Of a DNA stretch of 64,000 bases, positions 28,703 to 37,977 are shown piece after piece (position 1 is the first letter of the stretch; each line of letters opens with the position of its first letter). The DNA lies in NCBI GenBank assembly GCA_020975725.1, contig QXJR01000013.1:186001-250000 (forward strand), read 5' to 3'. This DNA comes from Picocystis sp. L7. Its lineage: Eukaryota; Chlorophyta; Picocystophyceae; Picocystales; Picocystaceae. The position numbers were made by a program, and so were the translations under genes. The notes beneath the pieces were generated by a model. That model saw only the letters and a list, made by a program, of their open reading frames with translations, searched no databases and had not been told where the DNA came from.

Positions 28703-30217
28703 ATGGCGTCGCTTCGCGCGGCCTGGGCGTCGCAACGGCTCCCGCTCGTGGCGCTGGTGGGTCGTCCGAACGTGGGCAAGTCCACCTTGTTCAATCGTCT
28801 GTGCAGGTCTCGACGTGCGCTGGTGAAGGACACGCCGACGGATCACGTGACGCGCGACTTTCGCGAAGGGACGGCTTCGTTCTACGACCTGCGCTTTCGC
28901 GTGCTGGACACGGCGGGACTGGAACCTTATGCTGCGAACGGGAGCCTCCAGGAGCGAGGCACGAGGCTCACGCAGGAAGCCATGAAGCGTTGCGACGTGG
29001 CGCTGTGGCTGGTGGACGCCAAGAGCGGACTCACGAGTTCCGACGAGTCCTCGGCGCACTGGATCCGCAAGCACGTGCAAGGACACGTGCCGGTGCTTGC
29101 GGTGTTGAACAAGTGCGACACGGGTTGGGACGGGGTTCAGAGCAGCGACTACGTGCATGCGACCGTGGCAGACGTCGCTCGATGCGGTTTCGAAGACGCT
29201 GTGGCCATCGCCGCCGAGTCCGGACAAGGCATGGTGGAGCTGTACCAGCGCCTACGATCACACCTCGATCGCCTGGTGGACGAGGATGGCGTCGAAGACG
29301 TCGAAGAGCTTGGGGAACGATCCGATACGTCGGTGGAGGGTGCAATTGCAGAGGACGGACCTTTGCAATTGGCCATCGTGGGGCTGCCCAATGCAGGCAA
29401 ATCCACGTTGGTGAACCGCCTGTTGGGCGAAGAGCGTTGCATGACTGGGTCCGAACCAGGCACCACACGAGACACGGTGCGGGCCAGATTCGTGTACGAG
29501 GATCGGAAGGTGTGGTTGTTGGACACAGCAGGTTGGATGCGCAGGGCCAAAGCCATGAGGAACAGCGTGCTGTCCGGACTCTCCATGTTGGAGACGCGCA
29601 GGAGCATCCGCAACGCACACGTGGTGGCGCTGCTGGTGGAGGCTACGCGAGAGGTGGATCCCTTCAAGCGTCGTGGGATGCTGGTGCGCACGGAACTGTC
29701 CCTGGCCAACCTAGCCATTGAAGAAGGCAAGGCTTTGGTGGTGGTGGTGAACAAGCTGGACGCGTTACCGGTCCGTGAGCGGAAGCAAGTCACCGAACAT
29801 GTTGCCAACGCGGTGGAACGTATGCTACCGCAAGTGTCTGGCCTGCACGTGGTGGGCATGTCGGCCAAGACTGGTGCTGGTGTGTCTGCATTCATGCCTG
29901 CTGTCTTGGACGCGTACGACAAGTGGAACACACGCCTGGGCACGTCTGCACTCAACAAGTGGCTGCTCAAGCTGACCACGATACGTGGGCTTTCTTCCGG
30001 TGGTGGCAGTGGCATCGTCGGACGCATCAAGTACCTCACCCAGGTTCGCACGCGTCCACCCACGTTTGCAGCCTTCGCCACTCGTGGCACCAAGCTGGAG
30101 GAGACCCAGCTGCGTAGCTTGGCCTCTTCCATCCGAGCTGCGTTCGAGCTCTCTGGCGTTCCCCTTCGCGTGTTGGCACGCACTCCACCCGCTCGCGAGG
30201 CCAAGCACGCCCAATAA
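28703..30217 (+). CDS. Double Era-like GTPase Der/EngA, organellar
   Basis: The product is 504 residues. Two GTPase domains occur in tandem: domain 1 with GRPNVGKST (near residue 20), RVLDTAGLE and NKCD; domain 2 with GLPNAGKST (near 227), TTRDTV, LLDTAGW and NKLD. The C-terminal KH-like domain ends LRVLART, typical of Der. Der is needed for assembly of the bacterial-type large ribosomal subunit, so the protein should act in plastid or mitochondrion. ATG 28703 gives MASLRAAWASQRLPLVALVG. An in-frame ATG at 28640 adds 21 residues rich in arginine, which would make a better presequence. AATAAA follows at 30251-30256. Confidence 0.92.
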   Translation: MASLRAAWASQRLPLVALVGRPNVGKSTLFNRLCRSRRALVKDTPTDHVTRDFREGTASFYDLRFRVLDTAGLEPYAANGSLQERGTRLTQEAMKRCDVALWLVDAKSGLTSSDESSAHWIRKHVQGHVPVLAVLNKCDTGWDGVQSSDYVHATVADVARCGFEDAVAIAAESGQGMVELYQRLRSHLDRLVDEDGVEDVEELGERSDTSVEGAIAEDGPLQLAIVGLPNAGKSTLVNRLLGEERCMTGSEPGTTRDTVRARFVYEDRKVWLLDTAGWMRRAKAMRNSVLSGLSMLETRRSIRNAHVVALLVEATREVDPFKRRGMLVRTELSLANLAIEEGKALVVVVNKLDALPVRERKQVTEHVANAVERMLPQVSGLHVVGMSAKTGAGVSAFMPAVLDAYDKWNTRLGTSALNKWLLKLTTIRGLSSGGGSGIVGRIKYLTQVRTRPPTFAAFATRGTKLEETQLRSLASSIRAAFELSGVPLRVLARTPPAREAKHAQ

Positions 30218-30250
30218 ACCAACCGGCGGATCTGCAGGCATCCGTGTGGC

Positions 30251-30256
30251 AATAAA
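30251..30256 (+). terminator. Polyadenylation signal AATAAA after the Der gene
   Basis: AATAAA lies 34 bases past the Der stop codon, a usual spacing for a eukaryotic poly(A) signal. Confidence 0.6.
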
Positions 30257-30703
30257 GAACCGATCTCATTTGTAATTCTCCTCGATGCGGCAGAACAAAC
30301 GATGCACGTGCCTGGTGGCCCACATCGGACCTACTGCGGGTCCATCGAGTGGGCACGATAAACCATGCCACACCCTTCCATATATCCCCCCGGCTAAACA
30401 TACAACCATACACTATCATACAATCCCCAGCTAAACACATAATCACACACTTCCATACTCCCCCTCACGACCTGGCACCCTCACAGTCTGGATCTGGCCA
30501 TCCCGATAGTGAAAACGACCCCCCTTTGTTTTCCTTTCTGTATTCTATAGTCCAGGAAGGCAGGATGTGGAGGAGGGAGTGAATTTCACCCGTCCATCGG
30601 TCCCGCTGGACCCGAGATTCGGTTGGACCCCATCCCCTGGTCTGACCCTACCCCGAGGAGGAATGTCAATATGCTGAGAGTACCTCCTCGTCGGTGATGT
30701 CGT

Positions 30704-30710
30704 TATAAAA
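30704..30710 (+). promoter_or_regulatory. TATA-like box TATAAAA
   Basis: TATAAAA in a GC-rich setting, 216 bases before the ATG of the coiled-coil gene at 30926. Good TATA boxes are rare in the spacers of this window. Confidence 0.45.
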
Positions 30711-30925
30711 CGCAACACTGCGACCGTTCACCGCCGAGGATCGTTGGATTGGCTGAACGTTTCCTCGTCGGGCCATCTGCCTTCTCGTTCTTGGCCATTC
30801 CCCATCACCCGCCGAGGAGCCGTCTGTGTCCGCTTGACGATTCCTCTAACGAACTTGTCGCGATCTCCACCTCCTTCGTCACGTTATCCACTTCGAATTG
30901 CATCCGCCTCGCATAGCAGCGCACC

Positions 30926-32635
30926 ATGGCGGCTTCGCAGGCGCTTGCACCGCGTCTTCCTCGCGTCACGAGACGCGTGGCGGGTGGAAGAAGGATCCCT
31001 GGACCTCCCAAGGCCGGAGTGGAGGTGCTGGGACCGCTCGTGGGTGGAGTGGCCTTGGCCGGTGCGATGGGATATGGGATGATCAAAGCACTGGCCACAC
31101 CACCAGGACAAAGTGGAAAGGATCAAGAGGCTACTTTCGTGCCACCACCAATGCAGAAAAGCCGCGAAGAAGAGGAAGAGGTAGGAAAGAACGACCCTCT
31201 TCCCTGGGAGAAGCCACAAGCGATGGAAACGGCGATGAACAAGGCGGATGACAAAGTGGAACAGGTCCAAGAAGCTGTACAGGAAAAAGCAAAAGAGGCA
31301 GGAGAAACAGCCGAACAAAAAGTGGAAGAGATCGAGGAAAAAGCGAAGAAGATTGACCCAGAAGCGTCCGAGGCAGCTGCTGGAGAAATGATGGAGGATG
31401 TGAAGGATAAGGTGGAAGCGACCAACATGGAAGATGTCAAGGAAGCGGCCAAGGAGAAGCTGGATGATTTGAATGAACAAGTGCAACGCAGCGATGTGGA
31501 AGCGTTCAAAGATGAAGCTGGAGCAAAGGCCGAGGAAGTGAGGGGGCAGGCTATGGAGAAAGTCGAACAGATGAAGCAGAAAGCGAAGGAGATGGCCGAA
31601 GACACGAAAGAAGCCACCTCTGGAGCAGAAGATACAGCCGCTGCTGTGCCCAATCTTTTTGCGCAGCTGCGGTCCAAGGCCCAGGAGGCAGCTGCAGACC
31701 TGGAAGCCAAGAAGGCTGAAGCGGTTGAAGCTGCCAAGAAGCGCCAGGAAGAACAGGAAGCCGCCAGGCTTGAAGAGGAGAAGGAGAGGCAGGCCGAAGA
31801 GGCGCGGTTGGAGATGGAGAGAAAGAAGCAAGAGGCTGCTGCCAAAAAGCAACGGGCAGCTGAGGAGAAGAAGGAAAGGAACATGGCCATGCAAGAAGCG
31901 CGTAAAGCCGAAGCCGAAGCCCGCCGTCAGGCCGCTGAGCAGAACAGAGAGAGGCAGGAAGCGGAGAGGGAAGCCAGACGTACAGCTGCTGCAGAGGCAA
32001 GAGAGGCTGCACGTGCATCGAAAGGTGGCAAGGCAAGTGCCAAGCCAGGAACGGCAAGGGGGACCCAGCGGGGGCCTCGAACGTTGTCTGGCAGCGTCCG
32101 TCAGACAGTGCGCGGAGGCACAATGAGTGCCTCAGCCACATCAGTTGGAACGGTTCGTTCAAGGAGAGCTCAGTCCCTCCCTGAAGATGCCACGCTGGAG
32201 GAGCGTGTCGATGCAGCCAGGGAAGCTGCGGATGCTGCTGCGAAGCGTGCAGAGGCTGCGGCAAAGTCCGTGGATGGTTTCCTTTCGAATCTTCTACCTC
32301 CGCTACGAAAAGCCGCTGAAGAGAAGGCAGAGCGGCTTGCGTTGGAAGCAGAAGAGCTTGAGGCGGAAGCCAGGAAGCTGGAAGCTCAGTTGCAGGGGGG
32401 TGGTTTAGGGCGTCGTGCTGGCCTTGCAATAGGATCTGCAGCTGCCTTGGGCGGCATAGGATATGTTCTCTTGCAGGCTCTGTCTTCCGTTCCTCGAGCT
32501 CCTCGCCGGACTGCATCAAGCACAAGTCGGCCGAAAAAGGCTCCGAAGAAGGATGCACCTCCGCCACCAAGAGAGGCCAAGATTGATCTTGAGAATCCAC
32601 TGTCCGCGTATGATGCGCTCACTGGACGAAAGTAG
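30926..32635 (+). CDS. Plastid-type coiled-coil protein with two hydrophobic segments
   Basis: The product is 569 residues. The N-terminus is basic (MAASQALAPRLPRVTRRVAG), then a Gly/Ala-rich hydrophobic segment follows near 38-55 (LVGGVALAGAMGYGMI). Residues about 90-380 are highly charged heptad-like helix, with 11-mer-like repeats (KVEQVQEAVQEKAKEAGETA, DVKDKVEATNMEDVKEAAKE) like LEA or apolipoprotein amphipathic helices, then a Glu/Arg/Ala coiled coil. A second hydrophobic stretch, AIGSAAALGGIGYVLLQAL, lies near 515. This could be an organelle membrane-shaping or stress protein. No named family is recognised. Confidence 0.72.
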   Translation: MAASQALAPRLPRVTRRVAGGRRIPGPPKAGVEVLGPLVGGVALAGAMGYGMIKALATPPGQSGKDQEATFVPPPMQKSREEEEEVGKNDPLPWEKPQAMETAMNKADDKVEQVQEAVQEKAKEAGETAEQKVEEIEEKAKKIDPEASEAAAGEMMEDVKDKVEATNMEDVKEAAKEKLDDLNEQVQRSDVEAFKDEAGAKAEEVRGQAMEKVEQMKQKAKEMAEDTKEATSGAEDTAAAVPNLFAQLRSKAQEAAADLEAKKAEAVEAAKKRQEEQEAARLEEEKERQAEEARLEMERKKQEAAAKKQRAAEEKKERNMAMQEARKAEAEARRQAAEQNRERQEAEREARRTAAAEAREAARASKGGKASAKPGTARGTQRGPRTLSGSVRQTVRGGTMSASATSVGTVRSRRAQSLPEDATLEERVDAAREAADAAAKRAEAAAKSVDGFLSNLLPPLRKAAEEKAERLALEAEELEAEARKLEAQLQGGGLGRRAGLAIGSAAALGGIGYVLLQALSSVPRAPRRTASSTSRPKKAPKKDAPPPPREAKIDLENPLSAYDALTGRK

Positions 32636-33095
32636 GTGGTATCAGCTCAACAGCTGGAGATCCACTCTTATTGGAGAGCCGGGGGCAGGTCAAACGAGGG
32701 CTGCTGCAGGTGCAAGATAGCCCTTACAGTCATTTTCGTAGCTCTCTTGCCGCCACAGCCATTAATGAATCGATGTTTTGGATGGAAATCTTGTGGTTCG
32801 ATGGAAGGGCCTTTTCTCTCGCAAATCCCAGGCTGCCTTCCCAAGCTCAACACCATCCATGTTTCGGACACATCCAGTACCTCCTTGTGCATGATTGTTG
32901 CTTGTATCTGTCCAAAACCTTGCATGGTTCCTGCGTTCGCCTGTCACACGAACCGGTCCTCAGATGCCCCCATCCTCCATCCATCCATCCTTTCATATTG
33001 CTTCAGGAACAGTCCTTCCTGTTTCCACTTCGTCGACAGAGACGCGACACCAACGAGCGTAGGTGGTGGATGAGGACCTTCTGCTGCATCTTGCA
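32636..33095. other. 460-base spacer, nothing recognised
   Basis: The region lies between the coiled-coil gene and the CCDC174-like gene, both on plus. It holds a CATC microsatellite-like run near 32970-32995. No gene or clear promoter motif is seen. Confidence 0.5.
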
Positions 33096-33857
33096 ATGGA
33101 AGAATCAAACGAAGGATCTTCTGGGAGGAAACCGAAGGTGGAAACGCGCGACTGGAAGACTCGACGCACGTCGAAGCATCGGATCCCAGGCGTCGGAACG
33201 AACGACGCTGGACAGAACCAGCTGCTTGCAGCTTTGCAGGAACACAGGAAAGGCAGAAGGAGAAGCGAAGGACATAAAAGTGAACGGAAAGAGACAAGGG
33301 AAGGCGTGAACAGAGCAAGGGATGCTCCTGTGCGGTGGGAGAAGGAACATCCTGGCGCCGAGCAGCGTCGTAACCAGGACCAGATCTCACACACAGTGGA
33401 TGCCAAGCACAGAGCAAGTGCTAGAGCACTGGAGGAAAAAGCAATGTTGTACGAGAGATTGCTGAATGGGGAAGCAGAAAACAGGGAGGAATTCAACGTC
33501 GACTTTGGTAGAAAGCTTGAGACAGAGGAGGAGCTTGAACAGGACTCTGTTCGTTCGAGGGACCTGAAAGTAGAAATGGGTGTTCAAGATCCAGCCGTCA
33601 AACCATCCGATATCACCAAATCCTCTGGCAAAAGTTCTCAGCAATATGCAAATGCGATTCTTAATTCTCAGCCCAAGGCCGTTTTGTCTTTGCCAGAAGA
33701 GGACCCGTTTCGAGTCCTGGCCAAAGAGGAGCAGTTATGGATTGCCCAAGCAGGAGCAGAGTGCACTGTCGATGAGCGACGGAACCTTCGGCGCGCCAAC
33801 ATCAAGTCCAATTTTTTGCGTTCCTACTTGGCTCAGGCACGTGCAGATATGTACTAG
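33096..33857 (+). CDS. CCDC174-like protein
   Basis: The product is 253 residues, hydrophilic throughout. The block RALEEKAMLYERLLNGEAE followed by FNVDFGRKLETEEELEQD resembles the CCDC174 core (ALExKxxLYxKM...VDFxxK), and the Lys/Arg-rich N-terminal half fits a nuclear protein. CCDC174 associates with the exon junction complex and RNA processing in animals. The C-terminus (QARADMY) is unusual. The match is by eye to a short conserved block. Start 33096 is the first ATG in frame. Confidence 0.6.
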   Translation: MEESNEGSSGRKPKVETRDWKTRRTSKHRIPGVGTNDAGQNQLLAALQEHRKGRRRSEGHKSERKETREGVNRARDAPVRWEKEHPGAEQRRNQDQISHTVDAKHRASARALEEKAMLYERLLNGEAENREEFNVDFGRKLETEEELEQDSVRSRDLKVEMGVQDPAVKPSDITKSSGKSSQQYANAILNSQPKAVLSLPEEDPFRVLAKEEQLWIAQAGAECTVDERRNLRRANIKSNFLRSYLAQARADMY

Positions 33858-34308
33858 TGCTATTTATTAGGAGTGCATCAGATCGGCAAAGGGCCCATCG
33901 TCACCATGGATTGACAACAAGATAGCTCGACCATGGCGAAGAGGGACTCGTCGCCACTTGCTACAATTGCCCATCGTCCAGTTTCCAGGTTGGCTTCCTA
34001 CGTTCGGTACTGCTTCCAAGTACCTGGTAGGAGGACGTGTGTCGTGTAACAGAGTCTTTGTTTTCCCTCGTCCTTTTGCAGCCTCTGTCCGGTCCCGCGC
34101 ACACCGAGGCATCCATCCATGCACCTCTTCCACGGTGTGTTTTTGCAGCCATGCAAGTGATGTTCCCATCCTGTCCCGTCTCGTGGAAAGGAAGGACACG
34201 TGTCCCTTCCCCCCAAAGACACCGTCCCCGTGCGAATTCTTTCGAATATTCGCATGGGGCTGGGGCGACCCCAGTGTGTCACAGGGTCGGACCCTGGTGA
34301 CGGGTAGG
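33858..34308. other. 451-base spacer upstream of the bZIP gene
   Basis: The palindrome GAATATTC lies at 34244-34251, 58 bases before the chosen bZIP ATG. The frame on plus is open through this spacer (from 33958), but its translation is hydrophobic/Cys-rich with no similarity, so it is treated as 5' leader. Confidence 0.5.
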
Positions 34309-35196
34309 ATGGGAGTGGGGGAGAAGGGAGAGGTGGGGAACGTTGCTGAAAGAAGCGGCACAAGCAGCACCGAACGACGTAGACACGTCTACGAACGGAC
34401 AGGAGGCAGCAACGAAAGCGAGGCACGTGGTCGAAGGAGCGGCGCTATGGGACATCGACGCTCTGCCAGCGAGAACCTGGCGGGTGGGAGGTACCTGGAT
34501 GTGGAAAGCGAGGACTTTGCGGCCGACAAAGTCGAAATGCTGGAGCTAGGAGATTTTTGCGGCGAAGACGACATGCAAAGCGCAGTAGCACGGATGTTCA
34601 CGGAGCACCACTACAGTAGAGGGGAACAGCAAGGGGGTGAGGCATGGCTTGAGTTGGGACAGAATCCTGGACCACCGTTGGAACCAGTCGGAGAACACGA
34701 ACCTTCCCATTTGGCGGGAGGTTCCGAATATATGGCTGGAGAAGACTACATGTCCATGAGAGCTCAAAGTCGTAAATCCAACGGAAAGGGGAAGGACCCC
34801 GCGGGCGAACTCATGTCCATGGATCTCAAGCGGATGAAAAGAGTCATGGCCAACCGAATGTCCGCGGCACGTTCCAAAGAACGAAAAGTGAAGTACGTGC
34901 ACGAGTTGGAGGCGAAGCTCCAGGCATTACGTTCATCGATTGCACAGTCTTCCATCCAAGTGAAGATTCTGGAGACAGATATCATCGATTTGGAGGCAGA
35001 AAACATAGGTTTAGCCAAACGCTTGGAAGTGGGTCAAGCACAATCACAACAGCAACAAGAAGCAATTCAAGCACTTGCGCAAGAAGCTCAAAGGCTAAGC
35101 ACTGAGGTAACTCGTGTTTCACACGACAGTATGGGCTATAGCAGGGATGGATTTGAGTTGGGTGCAGCACTCCCCGAACCTGTGCAATCCGAGTAG
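34309..35196 (+). CDS. bZIP transcription factor, plant group I-like
   Basis: The product is 295 residues. GHRRSASENL near residue 48 resembles the HRRxxSE 14-3-3 phospho-site region of the plant VIP1/RF2a group. The basic region at about 174-195 reads KRMKRVMANRMSAARSKERK, with the invariant Asn and the lysine in place of the usual second arginine that marks this group. A leucine zipper follows from about 199. Plant group I factors usually have NRQSAARSKERK; here Met replaces Gln. It is presumably a nuclear DNA-binding dimer. ATG 34309 is preferred; 34447 is an alternative start right at GHRRS. Confidence 0.9.
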   Translation: MGVGEKGEVGNVAERSGTSSTERRRHVYERTGGSNESEARGRRSGAMGHRRSASENLAGGRYLDVESEDFAADKVEMLELGDFCGEDDMQSAVARMFTEHHYSRGEQQGGEAWLELGQNPGPPLEPVGEHEPSHLAGGSEYMAGEDYMSMRAQSRKSNGKGKDPAGELMSMDLKRMKRVMANRMSAARSKERKVKYVHELEAKLQALRSSIAQSSIQVKILETDIIDLEAENIGLAKRLEVGQAQSQQQQEAIQALAQEAQRLSTEVTRVSHDSMGYSRDGFELGAALPEPVQSE

Positions 35197-35655
35197 GAGG
35201 AGGAATAACCGAAGCATAAAACCGCGCCAACCAGAAAATCAGGCTGTTCAATCACTGAAGATCATCGGTCTTCATTGTTCGGCACCCGTGGGCCTCAACG
35301 AACTGCAATTGATTCAATTGAGGTCATGCGTCAGGGCGGCACAGGAGCTACGCACGTCATCCCAGTGAACTGGAAGCATTCGCCTTCAGTTTCTTATGTC
35401 GCTGTGGAGATCCATCTGCACCGATGGTTCCCAGATTTCGTTCAACGATGCACCGTGCGATTATCTCGTAGGAGCGCCCGTTTCGCATCTCAAGCACCTG
35501 TGGTGCTTTCCTTTCTCTCCTGGGTCACTGTTCCTCGTCTTGGTTCCACCTGGTCCAGTTCACCCGCGAATCGACGCCGAATATTCCCTGTTCGTCGCAG
35601 GCGGCGGCGGCTTGCGCGCACTTTAGCATCGACTTGGCCACTTCTCTTTCCAGAG
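35197..35655. other. 459-base spacer upstream of LYAR
   Basis: GAATATTC lies at 35579-35586, about 70 bases before the LYAR ATG. Open frames here have no family similarity. Confidence 0.5.
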
Positions 35656-36692
35656 ATGGTCTGGTTCCAATGCGAGGATTGCGGCGACACGCTGAAGAAG
35701 CCCAAAGTGCAGGCACACACCTACCGATGCTCGGCAACGCGCTTCACATGTGTCGAGTGCGTGCTGCGAACCGACGTCGGAGGCGACGAAGACGAGCGTA
35801 GGAGCGCGCAACAGGCCGACTTTCGACGTCGTGGGAGGACGAAATCCGCGCCTGAAAGGACGAACGTGTGCGTGGAGACGTCACGGCGATGCAAACCTCG
35901 CAGTGCGAGGGTCGAAGGGTCCGGCTGACCTTCGGTTTCGTCTGTCACGCCCGCTGCAGCTGCTCCGTCACCTTCGATTCGTACAGCGTGCACGGGCACA
36001 CCGCGTGCGTGACCGAGCACGAAAAGTACGCGTTGGGTGCAACGAAACCTGGCGGATTTGCAGCCAGGTCGAATGCACAACAACAACATCCAACCCGCCG
36101 TGTCGACGTGGGGAACGCAGTAGGTGCACAGTTCCTGTCCACAAGACCACCCTGGAATTGCAGCTGCTGCAACGTCACAGCCACCAGCAAAGAGAACCTT
36201 TTCACCCACGCCGAAGGTAAGAAGCACAAGTCAAAAGCAAGAGCGCGGCTTTCTGCTCTAGAAGCAGAGTCCAATAAGAAGCAAAAGGTGATCGACGATC
36301 GTCCCTTCCAGCGTGACTGTGCACCGCTGCAAGCAGCAAATGGAAAAGGGTCGACACCCGATGAGGGCGAGCCGCACAGAGAGAAGATGAACAACAGCAC
36401 GTGCAACGGGCGTGCGTGCACATCAAACGGGACCGAAGATATCAGAGATGGACCCAAAGACCCCACGGAGGATCTGGACTGGAAGAGATGCGCAAAGCGC
36501 GTCCTCAAAGATGCCAAAGACAGCAGAATGAGAACCAAGAAACTTCTCAGAAAGATCTTGAAGAAAGGTCTGGGCATTGTCTCGACGGACGAAACGGAGA
36601 TCCAGAAGCTCACGTCCCGCATGCTAGCGATCCTGAAGAAATCATCTCGTTTCGAAGTGAAAGAATCCACGGTGATCCTAGCAAAACGCTAA
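35656..36692 (+). CDS. LYAR-type nucleolar zinc-finger protein, split by one odd intron
   Basis: Exon 1 (35656 to about 35760) reads MVWFQCEDCGDTLKKPKV, HTYRC and TCVEC. Exon 2 (from about 35964) reads SVTFDSYSVHGHTACVTEHEKY, a C2H2 finger PWNCSCCNVTATSKENLFTH and a basic tail of RTKKLLRKILKKG type. Joining CVEC to SVTF restores the LYAR finger with exact residue spacing, giving about 278 residues. The intron boundary is a problem: the only good acceptor (GCTGCAG, ending 35959) and the only good donor (GTGCTG at 35761) do not keep the frame. LYAR acts in ribosome biogenesis and growth control. AATAAA lies at 36717-36722. Confidence 0.82.
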
Positions 36693-36716
36693 GGAGCGCT
36701 CCGCAAGTCATGCAGA

Positions 36717-36722
36717 AATAAA
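36717..36722 (+). terminator. Polyadenylation signal AATAAA after LYAR
   Basis: AATAAA lies about 25 bases past the LYAR stop. Confidence 0.6.
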
Positions 36723-36986
36723 TTCCATTCTTTTCCGTTCCCATGCATTCACCATGTAGGCGATCCACTTCTGCCTCGATCTGCCGCTCCTTTTCTTTTC
36801 TCCCATGTTTCTTCGTGATCCCTCGACGTCGGACGAAGGACCTCTGCTTGCTCCCAAAACTCCTGCGCGATCTGCTTCTTATGGCTTCTTCTTCTCGCCT
36901 CGTGCATCCCATCAAGCACGTTCTTTCCGACGCCGGGAAGGCACGTGCGTTTCTCCGTTCACGCTTGCTTTGCGGACGGGTTCCGT

Positions 36987-37301
36987 TCAGCGGATGGCCA
37001 CGAACTCGGAACCGTTGAGCCTCGGCGCGTTGGATTCCACGACTTGGAAGACGGGTGTGGCGAGTTTGACGACGAGTGCGACCACCACGCCTACGGCGAG
37101 CACGGCAGCTCCTTTGATGGCGATTCCCACGGCTTCCGATTCGAGGAAGGACGGCTGGTCCACATCGTATCCATCCACCTGCTCCCGTTCCTCCCCTCCG
37201 TCCTTTCCCGACGCCTTGGCGGTCACCATCCGTCGGCTGCACCTCCTGACACCTCGCTTCGGACGCCAGGGACGGCAGACGCACGTCCTTTTCGCCGCCA
37301 T
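36987..37301 (-). CDS. Small plastid-type membrane protein, unknown
   Basis: The product is 104 residues. The first 40 are rich in Arg, Lys, Cys and Ser with no acidic residue (MAAKRTCVCRPWRPKRG, RRCSRRMVTAKASGK), like a transit peptide. An acidic linker follows (DGGEEREQVDGYDVDQ), then one strong membrane helix (IAIKGAAVLAVGVVVALVV) and a short polar tail ending NGSEFVAIR. The layout fits a single-pass thylakoid or envelope protein. No family name can be given. The 16-base perfect palindrome CCCGGTTCGAACCGGG at 37432-37447 lies about 131 bases upstream. Confidence 0.65.
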   Translation of the reverse strand: MAAKRTCVCRPWRPKRGVRRCSRRMVTAKASGKDGGEEREQVDGYDVDQPSFLESEAVGIAIKGAAVLAVGVVVALVVKLATPVFQVVESNAPRLNGSEFVAIR

Positions 37302-37977
37302 GCGCGTCGCCATCATCGTCGCCATCATCGTCGATTCCGACACTGGTGCTTCCCGTCGGTGTCGATCGACGAAGTCTCCCACACATCCCTGGGGCGTCCG
37401 GGTTCGATCGGAAGGCTTCCCTTTCGAAGGTCCCGGTTCGAACCGGGGGAGAAGGAAGGCGAACCCAGGGGATGGAGCACCCACCAGCCGCACGGGGGTG
37501 GTGTGGTGCTGTGTGGGACACAATATGGGACGACCGTCCTGGAACGAAACGAGATCAGAGGGGTGCATTTGCACAGATCGAGAGGGTCCACATGCACGCT
37601 TGATTGTCAAAGGGAAACTCGTGCCCTGCTTTGGTCCTGGCCGGGACGGGAACTGCGCCTGCATCTGCGCCGATCAAACGCCATGACAAGTGGAACCGCA
37701 GAAAAGAGTGCGCATAACATGGCTGGATCCCAGGGGGAAACGAGTGCTATCTTCAATGCGGGGCAATCGTGCCTAGTCCTCGAATGCACGAGTTCCATCC
37801 ATCTTGCATGCCGTTTGCTTGGTTTGAAACAACGGCATTGGCAAGATGGGTTCGCGCAACCGTCCCCCGTTCAATGCCAAGGGATTTCCCGGGCACCTGG
37901 AACGCCATCCGCGAGCCGTCGTACCTGCCTTGCCACCGAGATGGACCGCCGATGCCTACCCTGCACGTAAGCCTCCT
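37302..37977. other. 676-base spacer with a 16-base palindrome
   Basis: CCCGGTTCGAACCGGG at 37432-37447 is a perfect palindrome. GGGTTCGATCGGAAGG occurs nearby at about 37400; a GGGTTCGATCGGGG relative occurs at 48068, upstream of the second MscS gene. No gene is recognised. Confidence 0.55.

Larger units (their letters stand above)
30218..30925. other. Spacer with AC-rich tract and TATA-like box
   Basis: A 708-base stretch. AATAAA at 30251-30256 follows the Der stop. From about 30360 to 30475 the sequence is rich in A and C, with CTAAACACATA-type repeats (GGCTAAACATA, AGCTAAACACATA). A TATA-like box lies at 30704-30710. No gene is seen. Confidence 0.6.
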
